A DNA stretch of 64,000 bases from an uncultured Tessaracoccus sp. (GTDB taxonomy: Bacteria; Actinomycetota; Actinomycetes; Propionibacteriales; Propionibacteriaceae), in contig NZ_CALUCN010000003.1 of assembly GCF_943914565.1 (NCBI RefSeq), positions 172,074 through 236,073 on the forward strand. Reading direction: 5' to 3'. The notes beneath the pieces were generated by a model. That model was given only the letters and a program-made list of their open reading frames with translations. It made no database searches and was not told the origin of the DNA. Numbering within the stretch: the first letter of the stretch is position 1; every line of letters starts with the position of its first letter. Shown here piece by piece: positions 7,822 through 16,037 of the stretch. The translations under genes were made by a program, and so were the position numbers.

Positions 7822-8438
7822 CCGAGGCGCACTGGGACGAGCGCTACGCCGGCGACGAGTGGCACTACGGCGAGGCCCCCAACGACTTCCTACGTCAGCA
7901 GGCGCGCCTGCTCAGGCCCTCGTCGCGCGTGCTCTGCATCGGCGACGGCGAGGGCCGCAACGGTGTCCACCTGGCCCAGCAGGGGCACGACGTGGTGAGC
8001 CTCGACCAGTCCGCCGTCGGCCTCGACAAGGCCCGGCGCCTGGCCGAGCGGCGCGGCGTCGAGATCGAGACGTGGCACGTCGGTCTCGAGCACTACATCG
8101 GGCTCGGCGACCCGCCGGAGCCGTGGGACGCCGTCGTGAGCATCTTCGTGCACCTCGAGCCCCAGCTCCGACGTGCCGTGGCCCGGGAACTCACGCGCCA
8201 GACGCGCCCGGGCGGGCTGCTCCTGCTCGAGGCCTACACCCCGGCGCAGCGCTCGCTCGGCACCGGCGGGCCGAAGGACCCGGACCTGCTCGTCACCCGC
8301 GCCGACGTGCAGCGGGAGTGGGGCGACGGGTGGCAGCTCGAGGTGCGCATCGTCGAGCGCGAGGTGCGCGAGGGTGCCGGCCACACCGGTCTCGCGTCGA
8401 CCGTGCAGGCCGTGGGGTTGCGTCGCGACGAGGCCTGA
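7818..8438 (+). CDS. Class I SAM-dependent methyltransferase
   Basis: The 206-residue protein matches the small TehB/methyltransferase-domain type: HWDERYAGDEWHYGEAPNDFL at the N-terminus is the WxxRY...PN feature of this group, VLCIGDGEGRNG near residue 40 is the SAM-binding motif I (with C-I-G in place of the common L-G), VVSLDQS motif II, and a DAVVSIFVHL motif about residue 103. Its substrate cannot be told from sequence. The GTG start overlaps the stop of the stress-protein gene by 4 bases. A strong hairpin follows 8 bases after its stop. Confidence 0.88.
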   Translation: MTEAHWDERYAGDEWHYGEAPNDFLRQQARLLRPSSRVLCIGDGEGRNGVHLAQQGHDVVSLDQSAVGLDKARRLAERRGVEIETWHVGLEHYIGLGDPPEPWDAVVSIFVHLEPQLRRAVARELTRQTRPGGLLLLEAYTPAQRSLGTGGPKDPDLLVTRADVQREWGDGWQLEVRIVEREVREGAGHTGLASTVQAVGLRRDEA

Positions 8439-8446
8439 ACGACGAG

Positions 8447-8475
8447 GCGGCGCCGGGAAACCACCCCGGCGCCGC
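8447..8475. terminator. Bidirectional hairpin terminator
   Basis: An 11-bp perfect inverted repeat (8447-8457 with 8465-8475) with a 7-base loop lies between the convergent methyltransferase and FKBP lipoprotein genes. There is no U-tract, as is usual at this GC content. Confidence 0.6.
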
Positions 8476-8504
8476 GGCACGTCATCGTACCCGGCCGTCC
8501 GGGG

Positions 8505-9053
8505 TCACTTCCCGGCCGTGACCTCGACGAGGTCGCAGACGAAGACGAGGGTCTCGTCGGGGCCGATCGCCGGCGGCGCGCCGGCCTCCCCGTAGGCCAT
8601 GTCCGGCGGGATGACGATCTTGCGTCGTCCGCCGACCTTCATGCCCTCGAGGCCCTTGTCCCACCCCTCGATCACCATGCCGGCACCGAGCTGGAACTCC
8701 AGCGGCTCGCCGCGCTTCCACGAGGAGTCGAACTCCTCCTTCGTGCTCCACGCGACGCCGGTGTAGTGCGCGGAGATGGTGTCGCCGGCCTTGGCCTCGT
8801 CGCCGTCGCCGACGATGAGGTCCTCGGTCTGGAGCTCCTTCGGCGGCTCGCCGTCGGGCACGGTCACCGTCGGGGCCTCGCCGAACGTCCCGGCCTCATG
8901 GCTCGCGCCGGAACCCTGCGTCCCTTCGCTGCCGCCATCGCTCGGCGTCCCCGAGCCCCCGTCGGATCCCTTCGAGTCGTCGTCCGAGCAGGCGGCGAAC
9001 CCTGCCGCCGCAGCGAGGGCGCCGCCCATCGTGAGGAAGGTGCGCCTGCGCAT
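8505..9053 (-). CDS. FKBP-type peptidyl-prolyl isomerase lipoprotein
   Basis: The 182-residue product has an exported N-terminus with a twin-arginine-like MRRRTFL start and a lipobox ending AAGFAAC at about residue 21, so it should be anchored outside the membrane. A Ser/Gly/Asp-rich linker (22-60) leads to an FKBP domain (about 75-180) with HYTGVAW, EFDSSWKRGEP, WDKGLEGMKVGGRRK and IPPDMAYGE. It probably speeds folding of exported proteins. Its ATG shares one base with the stop of the next upstream gene, a cytosolic FKBP (TGATG overlap), so two closely related isomerases, one inside and one outside, are made from one mRNA. Confidence 0.92.
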   Translation of the reverse strand: MRRRTFLTMGGALAAAAGFAACSDDDSKGSDGGSGTPSDGGSEGTQGSGASHEAGTFGEAPTVTVPDGEPPKELQTEDLIVGDGDEAKAGDTISAHYTGVAWSTKEEFDSSWKRGEPLEFQLGAGMVIEGWDKGLEGMKVGGRRKIVIPPDMAYGEAGAPPAIGPDETLVFVCDLVEVTAGK

Positions 9054-9421
9054 CAGCCGACCTCCACCAGGTCGCACACGAACACCAGCGTCTCGCCCGG
9101 CTTGATGACGCCGCCCGCGCCGCGGTCGCCGTAGCCCAGGTGCGGCGGGATCGTGATGCGACGACGGCCGCCGACGCGCATGCCCGCGATGCCCTCGTCC
9201 CAACCCTGGATCACCATGCCCGCGCCGAGCACGAACTCCAACGGCTCGCCGCGGTCGTACGACGCGTCGAACTCCTGGCCGTCACTCCACGCCACACCGA
9301 CGTAATGCACGCGCACGCGCTGCCCGGCCGACGCCTCGTCGCCCTGACCGATCGTCTCGTCCTCGAGCAGGAGCTCGTCCGGCGGGGCGCCCTCGGGAAT
9401 TGCCACCTGTGGTTTCTGCAT
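9053..9421 (-). CDS. FKBP-type peptidyl-prolyl cis-trans isomerase
   Basis: This 122-residue single-domain FKBP has no signal peptide and is cytosolic. Conserved FKBP elements are HYVGVAWSDGQEFDASYDRG, WDEGIAGMRVGGRR, IPPHLGYGDRGAGG and the closing FVCDLVEV. It interconverts cis and trans X-Pro bonds. It is the first gene of the two-gene unit with the FKBP lipoprotein; the two domains share near-identical blocks, suggesting local duplication followed by gain of an export signal in one copy. A TAGGGT -10 box 6 bases before the ATG points to a leaderless mRNA. Confidence 0.94.
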   Translation of the reverse strand: MQKPQVAIPEGAPPDELLLEDETIGQGDEASAGQRVRVHYVGVAWSDGQEFDASYDRGEPLEFVLGAGMVIQGWDEGIAGMRVGGRRRITIPPHLGYGDRGAGGVIKPGETLVFVCDLVEVG

Positions 9422-9427
9422 GGGATC

Positions 9428-9433
9428 ACCCTA
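9428..9433 (-). promoter_or_regulatory. -10 box giving a leaderless mRNA for the FKBP pair
   Basis: On the minus strand TAGGGT ends 6 bases before the ATG at 9421. Confidence 0.45.
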
Positions 9434-9850
9434 GCGAGCGGTGCCAACGCGACGCGAGCGCCGCGGACGTGGTGCTGGGTCGCGTTCCTGCGGCCCCGTC
9501 GCCCACCCGCCACCGGTCCGCGGCTCGCCAGTGGTCCCGTCGCCCCGCTGCCAGGCCGCCCCGGCCCGCCGTCGCCACCGGCCCCCGCAGCCCCGGCCCC
9601 CGCCGCCGTCGGCCCCCGCGCCGTGCACGAAACGCCGTGTGGGTCGGTTCAGAGGGCGTTTTTTGGGTCTCTGCATGGGTTGACGCGGCGTTTCGTGCCA
9701 CCGCGGGGCCGGCTGCCGCGGGGCCGGCTGCGGCGAGGCCGGGTGGGGCGGGGCCGGGTCGGGAGGGTGCCACGGCGCGCCCGGGAGGCGCCAGCCCCGA
9801 CGGTGGGTGCGGATGTCGGGCGTTCGCCGGTCCGGGCGGCGGGTGGTTGG
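9434..9850. other. GC-rich intergenic region without a credible gene
   Basis: About 417 bases between divergent genes. The left half of the top strand is rich in C runs and the right half in G runs, arranged around a perfect 13-bp inverted repeat (separate entry). Long open frames cross it in several phases, as expected at this GC content, and none has a ribosome binding site or family similarity that I can see. Confidence 0.5.
9625..9698. repeat. Structured inverted-repeat element
   Basis: GCACGAAACGCCG (9625-9637) and its exact reverse complement (9686-9698) enclose 48 bases. Inside lies a second short stem, CAGAG/CTCTG, around GGCGTTTTTTGGGT. The flanks outside the 13-bp arms are also loosely complementary (C-rich left, G-rich right), so a much longer imperfect hairpin is possible. 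It is not next to a stop codon and lacks the simple form of a terminator. It could be a copy of a dispersed palindromic element or a structured RNA. Confidence 0.65.
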
Positions 9851-9856
9851 TAGGTT
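9851..9856 (+). promoter_or_regulatory. -10 box giving a leaderless mRNA
   Basis: TAGGTT ends 6 bases before the ATG of the hydrolase at 9863. Confidence 0.45.
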
Positions 9857-9862
9857 CGGCAC

Positions 9863-10714
9863 ATGGAACTCACGTGGCACGTGCACAACCCGGAATCGCG
9901 CGCGGAGCGCATCCTCGTCGTCGGCGGTTCGCTCGGTGGGGACACCGCGCACCAGTGGGGGCTCACCGCCGACCATCTCGCGCACGACGCGCAGGTCGTC
10001 TTCGTCCACCTCCCCGGCCAGGGCATGGGCGCGCCGTGGGACGACGAGGTCGAGCCAACGATGACCAACCTCGCCGAGGCGCTCGCCGCGACGGTGGCGC
10101 GGATCCGCGAGTCGCGCGGCGACCTCGCCACCTACTACGCCGGGCTCTCACTCTCCGGCGCGCTGGGCCTGCACCTCGCACGCGACCACTCCGACCTCGT
10201 GCGCGGCGTCGCGGTCCTGGGATCGGCAGCCACCGTCGGGACGCCGGAGGCGTGGCGCGAGAAGGCGCAGCACGTCGACGAGCACGGCACGGCGAGCCTC
10301 GTCGAGGCGACGCAGGAACGCTGGTTCACGCCCGACTTCGTCGCGGGCGAGTCCGCTCGGGTGGCCGCCATCATGGAGGGCCTCGCCACGGCCGACGACC
10401 ACTCCTACGCCCAGCTGTGCCGCTGCCTCGCCACGCACGACGTGCGCGCGGACCTCGGCAACCTCTACACGCCCCTGCTGCTCATCGCCGGCGAGCGCGA
10501 CGAGTCCACGCCACTGCGCGACGTCGAACTCGTGCTCGAGTCGGCGCCGGGTGCCGACATGCGGATCGTCCCCGACGTCGCCCACCAGATCACGGTGAGC
10601 GCGCCGGGGACGGTGGCCGACATCCTGCGCGGATGGTTCCGTCGCCTCGAGCAGGAGCACTGGTCGATCTACGACGTGGTCGACACCGAGGGCGAGACGC
10701 GCCTCGGCCACTGA
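9863..10714 (+). CDS. Alpha/beta-hydrolase
   Basis: The 283-residue protein has the alpha/beta-hydrolase plan, nearest in style to enol-lactone hydrolases. The oxyanion strand ILVVGGSLGGD is near residue 20, the nucleophile elbow is YAGLSLSG near residue 95 (the usual GxSxG with Ser in place of the last Gly), the acid is in LLLIAGERDESTP near residue 215, and the histidine in PDVAHQI near 242. It lacks a signal peptide, so it is cytosolic. Neighbours give no pathway clue: it converges on pepP with 10 bases between stops. Substrate unknown; a lactonase or esterase is possible. Confidence 0.85.
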   Translation: MELTWHVHNPESRAERILVVGGSLGGDTAHQWGLTADHLAHDAQVVFVHLPGQGMGAPWDDEVEPTMTNLAEALAATVARIRESRGDLATYYAGLSLSGALGLHLARDHSDLVRGVAVLGSAATVGTPEAWREKAQHVDEHGTASLVEATQERWFTPDFVAGESARVAAIMEGLATADDHSYAQLCRCLATHDVRADLGNLYTPLLLIAGERDESTPLRDVELVLESAPGADMRIVPDVAHQITVSAPGTVADILRGWFRRLEQEHWSIYDVVDTEGETRLGH

Positions 10715-10724
10715 GCCCCGTCGG

Positions 10725-12152
10725 TCACTGCCGGGCGGCGCGCACCCAGGCCTCGACCTCGTCGGCGGTGCGCGGGAGCGCGTCGCTCATCACGACGGGG
10801 TGCCCGTCGGTGATGAGGATGTCGTCCTCGATGCGCACGCCGATGCCGCGGTACTCCTCCGGCACGAGCAGGTCGGTGGACTTGAAGTAGATGCCCGGCT
10901 CGACCGTGATGATCATGCCCTCGCGCAGGTCGCCCTCGCGGTAGTCCTCCCGCGACGCGTGCGCGCAGTCGTGCACGTCGAGCCCCAAGTGGTGCGAGGT
11001 GCCGTGGACCATCCACCGACGGTGGTACCCGCCGCGCTCGGAGAGCGACTCGTCGACGGTGCCCGGCAGGATGCCGAGGTCCTTGCAGAACTCCGCGACG
11101 ACGCGGATGGCCGCCGCGTGCACACCCGCCCAGGGCTCGCCCGCGCGACAGGCGTCGATGCCGGCGGCCTGCGCGCGCAGCACCGCGTCGTAGACGTGCC
11201 GCTGCGGCTCGGTGAACGTGCCGCTCACCGGCAGCGTCCGGGTGATGTCGGCGGTGTAGAGCGAGTTGACCTCGACGCCGGCGTCGAGCAGGAGGAGGTC
11301 GCCGTCGCGCAGCTCGCCGTCGTTGACGATCCAGTGCAGCGTGTTGGCGTGGTCGCCGCCCGCGGCGATCGTGTCGTAGCCGACGGCGTTGCCGAGGTGG
11401 CGGGCGTGGAGGCCGAAGATACCCTCGACCCAGCGCTCGCCGCGGCCGTTCGCGACGGCGTTGGGCAGCTCGCGCACGACGGCGTCGAAGCCCACCTTCG
11501 TCGCGGCGATCGCGCGGCCCATCTCCGAGATCTCGTACTCGTCCTTGGCGAAGCGCATCGTCGCGGCGACGCGGTGCAGCTCGGCGTCGTCGGACTCGTC
11601 GGCGCCACCGCGGACCCGGTCGACGAGGCTCGTCAGTTCGGGGTCCGCCTCGCGCAGCACGCGGAGGCGCTCGCGCCCGGTGAGGTACTCCTCGAGCGTG
11701 CGGATGTCGCGGCACTCCATCTGCACCGCGCTCGCCATCTCCTCGAGCGAGTCACGCTGCCCCACCCACATCTCGCCGTAGCGGGCGTCGGCGTAGAACT
11801 CGCGGTCCGTGCGCGGCGCGCGCGGCCGGAAGAACAGCACCGACTCCTCCTTCGACACCACGAGCGCGGCGTCGGGCTCGCGGTCCTCACCCAGCCCGGT
11901 GAAGTAGGCGAACGCCGTGTGGGGACGGAAACGGTAGTCGGTGTCGTTGGCGCGGACCTTCAGCGGCCCAGCGGGGAGCACCATCGTCGCGTCGGGGTAC
12001 TGCTCGACGAGGGCCGCGCGACGGCGGGCGGCCCACTCGGCGGACGGCAGCGTCGCGGGCAGCTCGCTCGAGTACGGCGCCCAGCCGCTGACGATGAACT
12101 TCTTGAACTCCTCCGAGAACGGATCCCTGCGATTGGCGTTGCTGTCACTCAT
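10725..12152 (-). CDS. pepP: Xaa-Pro aminopeptidase (aminopeptidase P)
   Basis: Aminopeptidase P removes the first residue from peptides with proline second, using two metal ions. The 475-residue protein has the AMP_N domain (about 35-180) and a creatinase-type pita-bread domain. All five expected metal ligands are visible: Asp in LLLDAGVE, Asp in YTADITRT, His in HGTSHHLGLD, Glu in ITVEPGIY and Glu in GVRIEDD. It is cytosolic. A TAGACT -10 box 7 bases before the ATG suggests it has its own leaderless transcript, separate from the upstream coaA-nucleosidase pair. Confidence 0.96.
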   Translation of the reverse strand: MSDSNANRRDPFSEEFKKFIVSGWAPYSSELPATLPSAEWAARRRAALVEQYPDATMVLPAGPLKVRANDTDYRFRPHTAFAYFTGLGEDREPDAALVVSKEESVLFFRPRAPRTDREFYADARYGEMWVGQRDSLEEMASAVQMECRDIRTLEEYLTGRERLRVLREADPELTSLVDRVRGGADESDDAELHRVAATMRFAKDEYEISEMGRAIAATKVGFDAVVRELPNAVANGRGERWVEGIFGLHARHLGNAVGYDTIAAGGDHANTLHWIVNDGELRDGDLLLLDAGVEVNSLYTADITRTLPVSGTFTEPQRHVYDAVLRAQAAGIDACRAGEPWAGVHAAAIRVVAEFCKDLGILPGTVDESLSERGGYHRRWMVHGTSHHLGLDVHDCAHASREDYREGDLREGMIITVEPGIYFKSTDLLVPEEYRGIGVRIEDDILITDGHPVVMSDALPRTADEVEAWVRAARQ

Positions 12153-12159
12153 GCCCGCC

Positions 12160-12165
12160 AGTCTA
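12160..12165 (-). promoter_or_regulatory. -10 box giving a leaderless pepP mRNA
   Basis: TAGACT on the minus strand ends 7 bases before the ATG at 12152; no ribosome binding site is present. Confidence 0.45.
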
Positions 12166-12207
12166 GTTCCGCAGGCACCGTGCGAGGCCCCTGGGGACGC
12201 GACGGGC

Positions 12208-12750
12208 TCAGCCCCCGTCGCGGATCCGGGCGTACTCCGCGGCGAGCGCCCGCGCGGAGCGGTCGACGAGCTCCCGCCACGCGACGGCCCCCTCGTCGGC
12301 GGCGTCGGAGACGTGCTTCACCATGAGCAGCGGCACCTCGAGCTCGCGGCAGGCGTGGGCGATCGCGAAGCCCTCCATGTCGACGACCTGGCAGCGCCGG
12401 GCGAGCGCCTCGCGTTCGGGGCCGCCGGCGACGAACGAGTCGCCCGAGCCGAGCACGGGCCCGCCGCCGCCCAGCTCGATCCGGTCGGTGACCGCCGCGC
12501 CCATGGCGCGCAGGGTGTCGACGCCGACGTCGCGGTTGATGACGGCGCGGGGCCGGACGATGCCCTGCACCGACGCGTCGAGCGTGCCGACGGAGCCGAG
12601 GTTCACGACGCGATCCGGCCGCCGCTCGAGGATCGCGCGCGTCGCGGCGACCGCAGCGGGCACGAGTCCCATGCCGACGAGCACGACGGGGGTCTCGGCC
12701 GGCAGGTACGTCGCCTCGAGCGCGGAGGCGATGAGGACGAGGTCGCGCAC
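12208..12750 (-). CDS. Nucleosidase (purine nucleoside phosphorylase/MTA-SAH nucleosidase superfamily)
   Basis: The 180-residue product is a short member of the PNP/Pfs fold. The LVGMGLVPAAVAAT glycine-rich phosphate/ribose segment, VVNLGSVGTLD, and the diagnostic VVDMEGFAIAHAC followed by KHVSDAAD (Met-Glu ribose contact and catalytic Asp) are all present. It likely cleaves the N-glycosidic bond of a purine nucleoside such as methylthioadenosine or S-adenosylhomocysteine. At 180 residues it is shorter than E. coli Pfs (about 230), so substrate may differ. Its GTG start is 3 bases after the coaA stop, so the two are coupled. Confidence 0.85.
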   Translation of the reverse strand: MRDLVLIASALEATYLPAETPVVLVGMGLVPAAVAATRAILERRPDRVVNLGSVGTLDASVQGIVRPRAVINRDVGVDTLRAMGAAVTDRIELGGGGPVLGSGDSFVAGGPEREALARRCQVVDMEGFAIAHACRELEVPLLMVKHVSDAADEGAVAWRELVDRSARALAAEYARIRDGG

Positions 12751-12753
12751 GGC

Positions 12754-13686
12754 TCAGACCTTGCGGATCGAGATCTCGGTGATGCGGTGGTCGGCGCCCT
12801 TGGTGAGGATCGCCGTCGCACGCCCCTTCGTGGGGGCGATGTTCTGCCGCAGGTTCGGGCCGTTGATGCTCTCCCACACCTCGGACGCGAACGCCGCGGC
12901 CTCCTCGTCGGTCATGCCCTGGAACTCGACGAAGAACCCCTCGTGGGCGAGCTCGGCGCGCCGCTTCAGCTCGAGGAAGCGAGCGGTGAACCACTGCTTG
13001 ATGTGCTCCTCGCGCGCGTCGACGAACACGGAGAAGTCGAAGAAGTCGCTCACGGCGACGCCGGCGTGACGGTCCTTCTCGACGCGGGCAGGCTGGAGGA
13101 CGTTGAGGCCCTCGAGGATGAGGATGTCCGGCGACTCGATCACGATCCGCTCGTCGGGGACGATGTCGTACTTCGAGTGCGAGTACACGGGTGCCTCGAC
13201 GTGGGGCAGGCCGGACTTCACGTCCATGACGAAGCGCAGCAGGGCGCGGCGGTTGTACGACTGCGGGAAGCCCTTGCGGTCGAGGATGCCGCGCCGCTCG
13301 AGCTGCGCGTTGGGGTAGAGGAAGCCGTCGGTGGTCACGAGGTCCACCTTCGGGTTGCCGGGTGCGTGCCGCAGGAGCTCCTGCAGGAGGCGGGACACCG
13401 TCGACTTGCCGACCGCCACGGATCCGGCGACGCCGATCACGAACGGCGTGCGGCGCTCGTTGAGACCCAGGAAGGCGTTGCGCTCCTCGTTGAGGCGCGA
13501 GGCGTTCTCGATCGTGAGGTGCATGAGCTGCGTGAGCGGCCGGTACACCTCCGCGACGTCGGCCTGGTCGGTCGGGTCGCCGATGCCGCGCAGCTCGTCG
13601 AGCGTCTCCTGGTCCAGGCGGATCGACGTGAGATCGGACAACGCTGCCCAGCTCGCACGCTCCAGCGTCAGGAATGGACGGGTCAC
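12754..13686 (-). CDS. coaA: Type I pantothenate kinase
   Basis: CoaA phosphorylates pantothenate in the first, feedback-regulated step of coenzyme A synthesis. The 310-residue length and motifs are typical: YRPLTQLMHL near residue 55, the P-loop GVAGSVAVGKST near 93, TTDGFLYPN, YDIVPDE, ILEGLNVLQ and the NGPNLRQNIAPT segment near the C-terminus. I chose GTG 13686, which has GAGGAG 5 bases upstream; the frame stays open further upstream without conservation. The downstream nucleosidase follows after 3 bases. It is divergent from glmS. Confidence 0.96.
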   Translation of the reverse strand: MTRPFLTLERASWAALSDLTSIRLDQETLDELRGIGDPTDQADVAEVYRPLTQLMHLTIENASRLNEERNAFLGLNERRTPFVIGVAGSVAVGKSTVSRLLQELLRHAPGNPKVDLVTTDGFLYPNAQLERRGILDRKGFPQSYNRRALLRFVMDVKSGLPHVEAPVYSHSKYDIVPDERIVIESPDILILEGLNVLQPARVEKDRHAGVAVSDFFDFSVFVDAREEHIKQWFTARFLELKRRAELAHEGFFVEFQGMTDEEAAAFASEVWESINGPNLRQNIAPTKGRATAILTKGADHRITEISIRKV

Positions 13687-13811
13687 GGGTACTCCTCGAG
13701 GTGACGACCGGACAACCCTATCGCCGGGCCCGGTGCCGGCCAATCCTCCCCGTCCACACGCAGCGGCCAGCATGTCGCGGGATGAATGTCAAGAATCGCT
13801 CAATCATGGTG

Positions 13812-13817
13812 TACGTT
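13812..13817 (+). promoter_or_regulatory. -10 box giving a leaderless glmS mRNA
   Basis: TACGTT ends 8 bases before the GTG at 13826. No ribosome binding site is visible and no glmS ribozyme is present upstream. Confidence 0.4.
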
Positions 13818-13825
13818 TGCTCCTC

Positions 13826-15651
13826 GTGTGTGGAATCGTCGGATACCTGGGCGCCCGGAGCGCCACCAGCATCGCCCTCGCCGGGCTCGCCCGGCTCGAG
13901 TACCGCGGCTACGACTCGGCCGGCATCGCCGTGCCCGACGGTGGCGCGATCGCCTGCCGCAAACGCGCCGGTCGCATCGCCGACCTGGCCGAACTGCTCG
14001 AGCGCGACCCCTGCCCGACGTGGCCTGCGCGATCGGGCACACCCGTTGGGCGACCCACGGCGCCCCGACGGACGCCAACGCCCACCCCCACGTCGTGGGC
14101 GACGTGGCCCTCGTCCACAACGGCATCATCGACAACGCCGCCCGCCTGCGCGCCGAGCTCGACGAGCCGCTCGCGTCCGAGACCGACTCGGAGGTGGTGG
14201 CCCACCTGCTCGCCCGCGAGGTGCGCGCGGGCCGGACCCTCGTCGAGGCGATGCGCGCGACGGTGGCGCGGCTCGACGGCGCATTCGCGCTCGTCGCGGT
14301 GCACGCCGCGGAGCCGGACCGGCTCGTCGTGGCCAGACGCAACTCCCCGCTCGTGATCGGCCGCGGGGAGGGGGAGTGGTTCGTCGCCTCCGACGTCGCC
14401 GCGTTCCTCGAGCACACCCGCGACGTGCGCGAGCTCGGGCAGGACCAGGTGGCCGAGCTCACTGCGGAGACCTGCACCGTCACCGGACCCGACGGGGCCC
14501 CGGCCCAGCCGCGCCCGATCACGGTGGACTGGGACCTCGCGCAGGCCGAGAAGCAGGGCCACGACTGGTTCATGCGCAAGGAGATCGTCGAGCAGCCCAC
14601 CGCGATCGCCGACACGCTGCGCGGACACCGCGGGGCCGACGGCGAACTCGTGCTCGACGAGACCCGCGTCGACGCCGACGTGCTGCGCAGGGCCGACAAG
14701 GTGGTGGTCGTCGCGTGCGGGAGCGCGCACTACGCCGGCCACCTCGCCAAGCACGCGATCGAGCACTGGGTGCGCATCCCGTGCGAGGTCGAGCTCGCCA
14801 GCGAGTTCCGCTACCGCGACCCGATCGTCGACGATCGCACCCTCGTCGTCGCGATCTCGCAGTCGGGCGAGACCGCCGACACCCTCATGGCCATGCGTCA
14901 CGGCCGCGAGCAGGGCGCGACGGTGGTCGCGATCTGCAACACCGCCGGCGCCACCATCGCGCGCGAGGCCGACGCGGTGCTGTACACCCACGCCGGCCCG
15001 GAGATCGGCGTCGCCTCCACGAAGGGCTTCACGACGCAGCTCGTCGCCAGCCTCCTGCTCGCCCTGCACCTCGCCCGGCTCCGCGACGCGGTCACCGCCG
15101 ACGAGGCGCGCCGGGTCCTCGCCGAGCTCGACCGCCTGCCGGGCCACGTCGAGGCCGTCCTCGCCCGGGCCGACGAGGTGGCGGCCCTCGCGCGCCGCCT
15201 GCAGGGGCAGGGCTCCATGCTGTTCCTCGGCCGTCACGTCGGCCACCTCGTCGCGCTCGAGGGCGCGCTGAAGCTGAAGGAGCTCGCCTACCTCCACGCC
15301 GAGGGCTTCGCCGCCGGCGAGCTCAAGCACGGGCCGATCGCGCTCGTCGCCGACCAGGTGCCGGTCTTCGTCGTCGTGCCGCCGCCCGACCTGGGACCCC
15401 TGCGTGACAAGGTGCTCGCCAACATCGCCGAGGTCCGTGCCCGGGGCGCGCACGTCGTCGCACTCGCCGACGACGACTGGGCTGTGCGCGAGGCGGCTCA
15501 CCAGGTGATCGCGTTGCCGGCCGTGCCCGCGCTGCTGCAACCCGTCGTCGCGATCGTGCCGCTGCAGCTCCTCGCGTGCGAGGTCGCCACCCGGCTCGGC
15601 CACGACGTGGACCAGCCGCGCAACCTCGCGAAGTCGGTCACCGTCGAGTGA
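13826..15651 (+). CDS. glmS: Glutamine-fructose-6-phosphate transaminase (isomerizing), with an apparent 1-base frameshift
   Basis: GlmS makes glucosamine-6-phosphate from fructose-6-phosphate and glutamine, the entry to cell-wall amino sugars. GTG 13826 is followed by CGIVGYLG, so removal of Met exposes the catalytic N-terminal Cys. The reading frame then breaks in a C run at 14008-14011: upstream gives LAELLERDP, and the family sequence resumes as LPDVACAIGHTRWATHG one frame away. One extra C would restore a 608-residue protein, the normal length. The glutaminase domain (about 1-240) and two SIS domains (SQSGETADTLMAM; VASTKGFTTQL) are otherwise intact to the C-terminal AKSVTVE. GlmS is normally essential, so a sequencing error or a rare frameshift are both possible. 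Confidence 0.88.
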
Positions 15652-15674
15652 GCCCTAGCCCCCAGCCGTCGCCG

Positions 15675-15680
15675 TAGGGT
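15675..15680 (+). promoter_or_regulatory. -10 box giving a leaderless acpS mRNA
   Basis: TAGGGT ends 6 bases before the ATG at 15687. Confidence 0.45.
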
Positions 15681-15686
15681 GGTGTC

Positions 15687-16037
15687 ATGATCGTTGGCAT
15701 CGGCACCGACCTCATCGTCGTCGACCGCTTCGCCGCCGCGCTCGAGCGCCAACCGGGCCTCGGCGCGCGGCTCCTCACCGAGCAGGAGCGCGGGCTCGCG
15801 GTGGAGTCGCAGGCAGCGCGCTTCGCCGCGAAGGAAGCACTCGCCAAGGCGCTCGGCGCACCGGGCGGCCTGCGCTGGCTCGACTGCGAGGTGGTCCGCG
15901 ACGAGGCCCGGCAGCCGCACGTCCACTGCACGGGCACCGTGGCCGAGCGCGTCGCGGAGCTCGGGATCACCCGGATCCACCTCTCCATCTCCCACGACGG
16001 CGGGCTCGCCACCGCGATGGTGGTGTGCGAGGCATGA
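15687..16037 (+). CDS. acpS: Holo-[acyl-carrier-protein] synthase
   Basis: AcpS transfers 4'-phosphopantetheine from coenzyme A to acyl carrier protein. The 116-residue product has the two family motifs: GIGTDLIVVDRF at the N-terminus, with the Mg-binding Asp, and RFAAKEALAKALG near residue 46 with the second metal ligand Glu. The C-terminal SISHDGGLATAMVVCE is also typical. Its stop overlaps the start of nnrD (ATGA). coaA, which supplies its CoA donor pathway, lies 2 kb away on the other strand. Confidence 0.95.
   Translation: MIVGIGTDLIVVDRFAAALERQPGLGARLLTEQERGLAVESQAARFAAKEALAKALGAPGGLRWLDCEVVRDEARQPHVHCTGTVAERVAELGITRIHLSISHDGGLATAMVVCEA

Noticed and set aside
13687..13825. glmS ribozyme
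   Set aside because: The gap to coaA is short, the glmS -10 box is 8 bases before the start, and no ribozyme core is seen.
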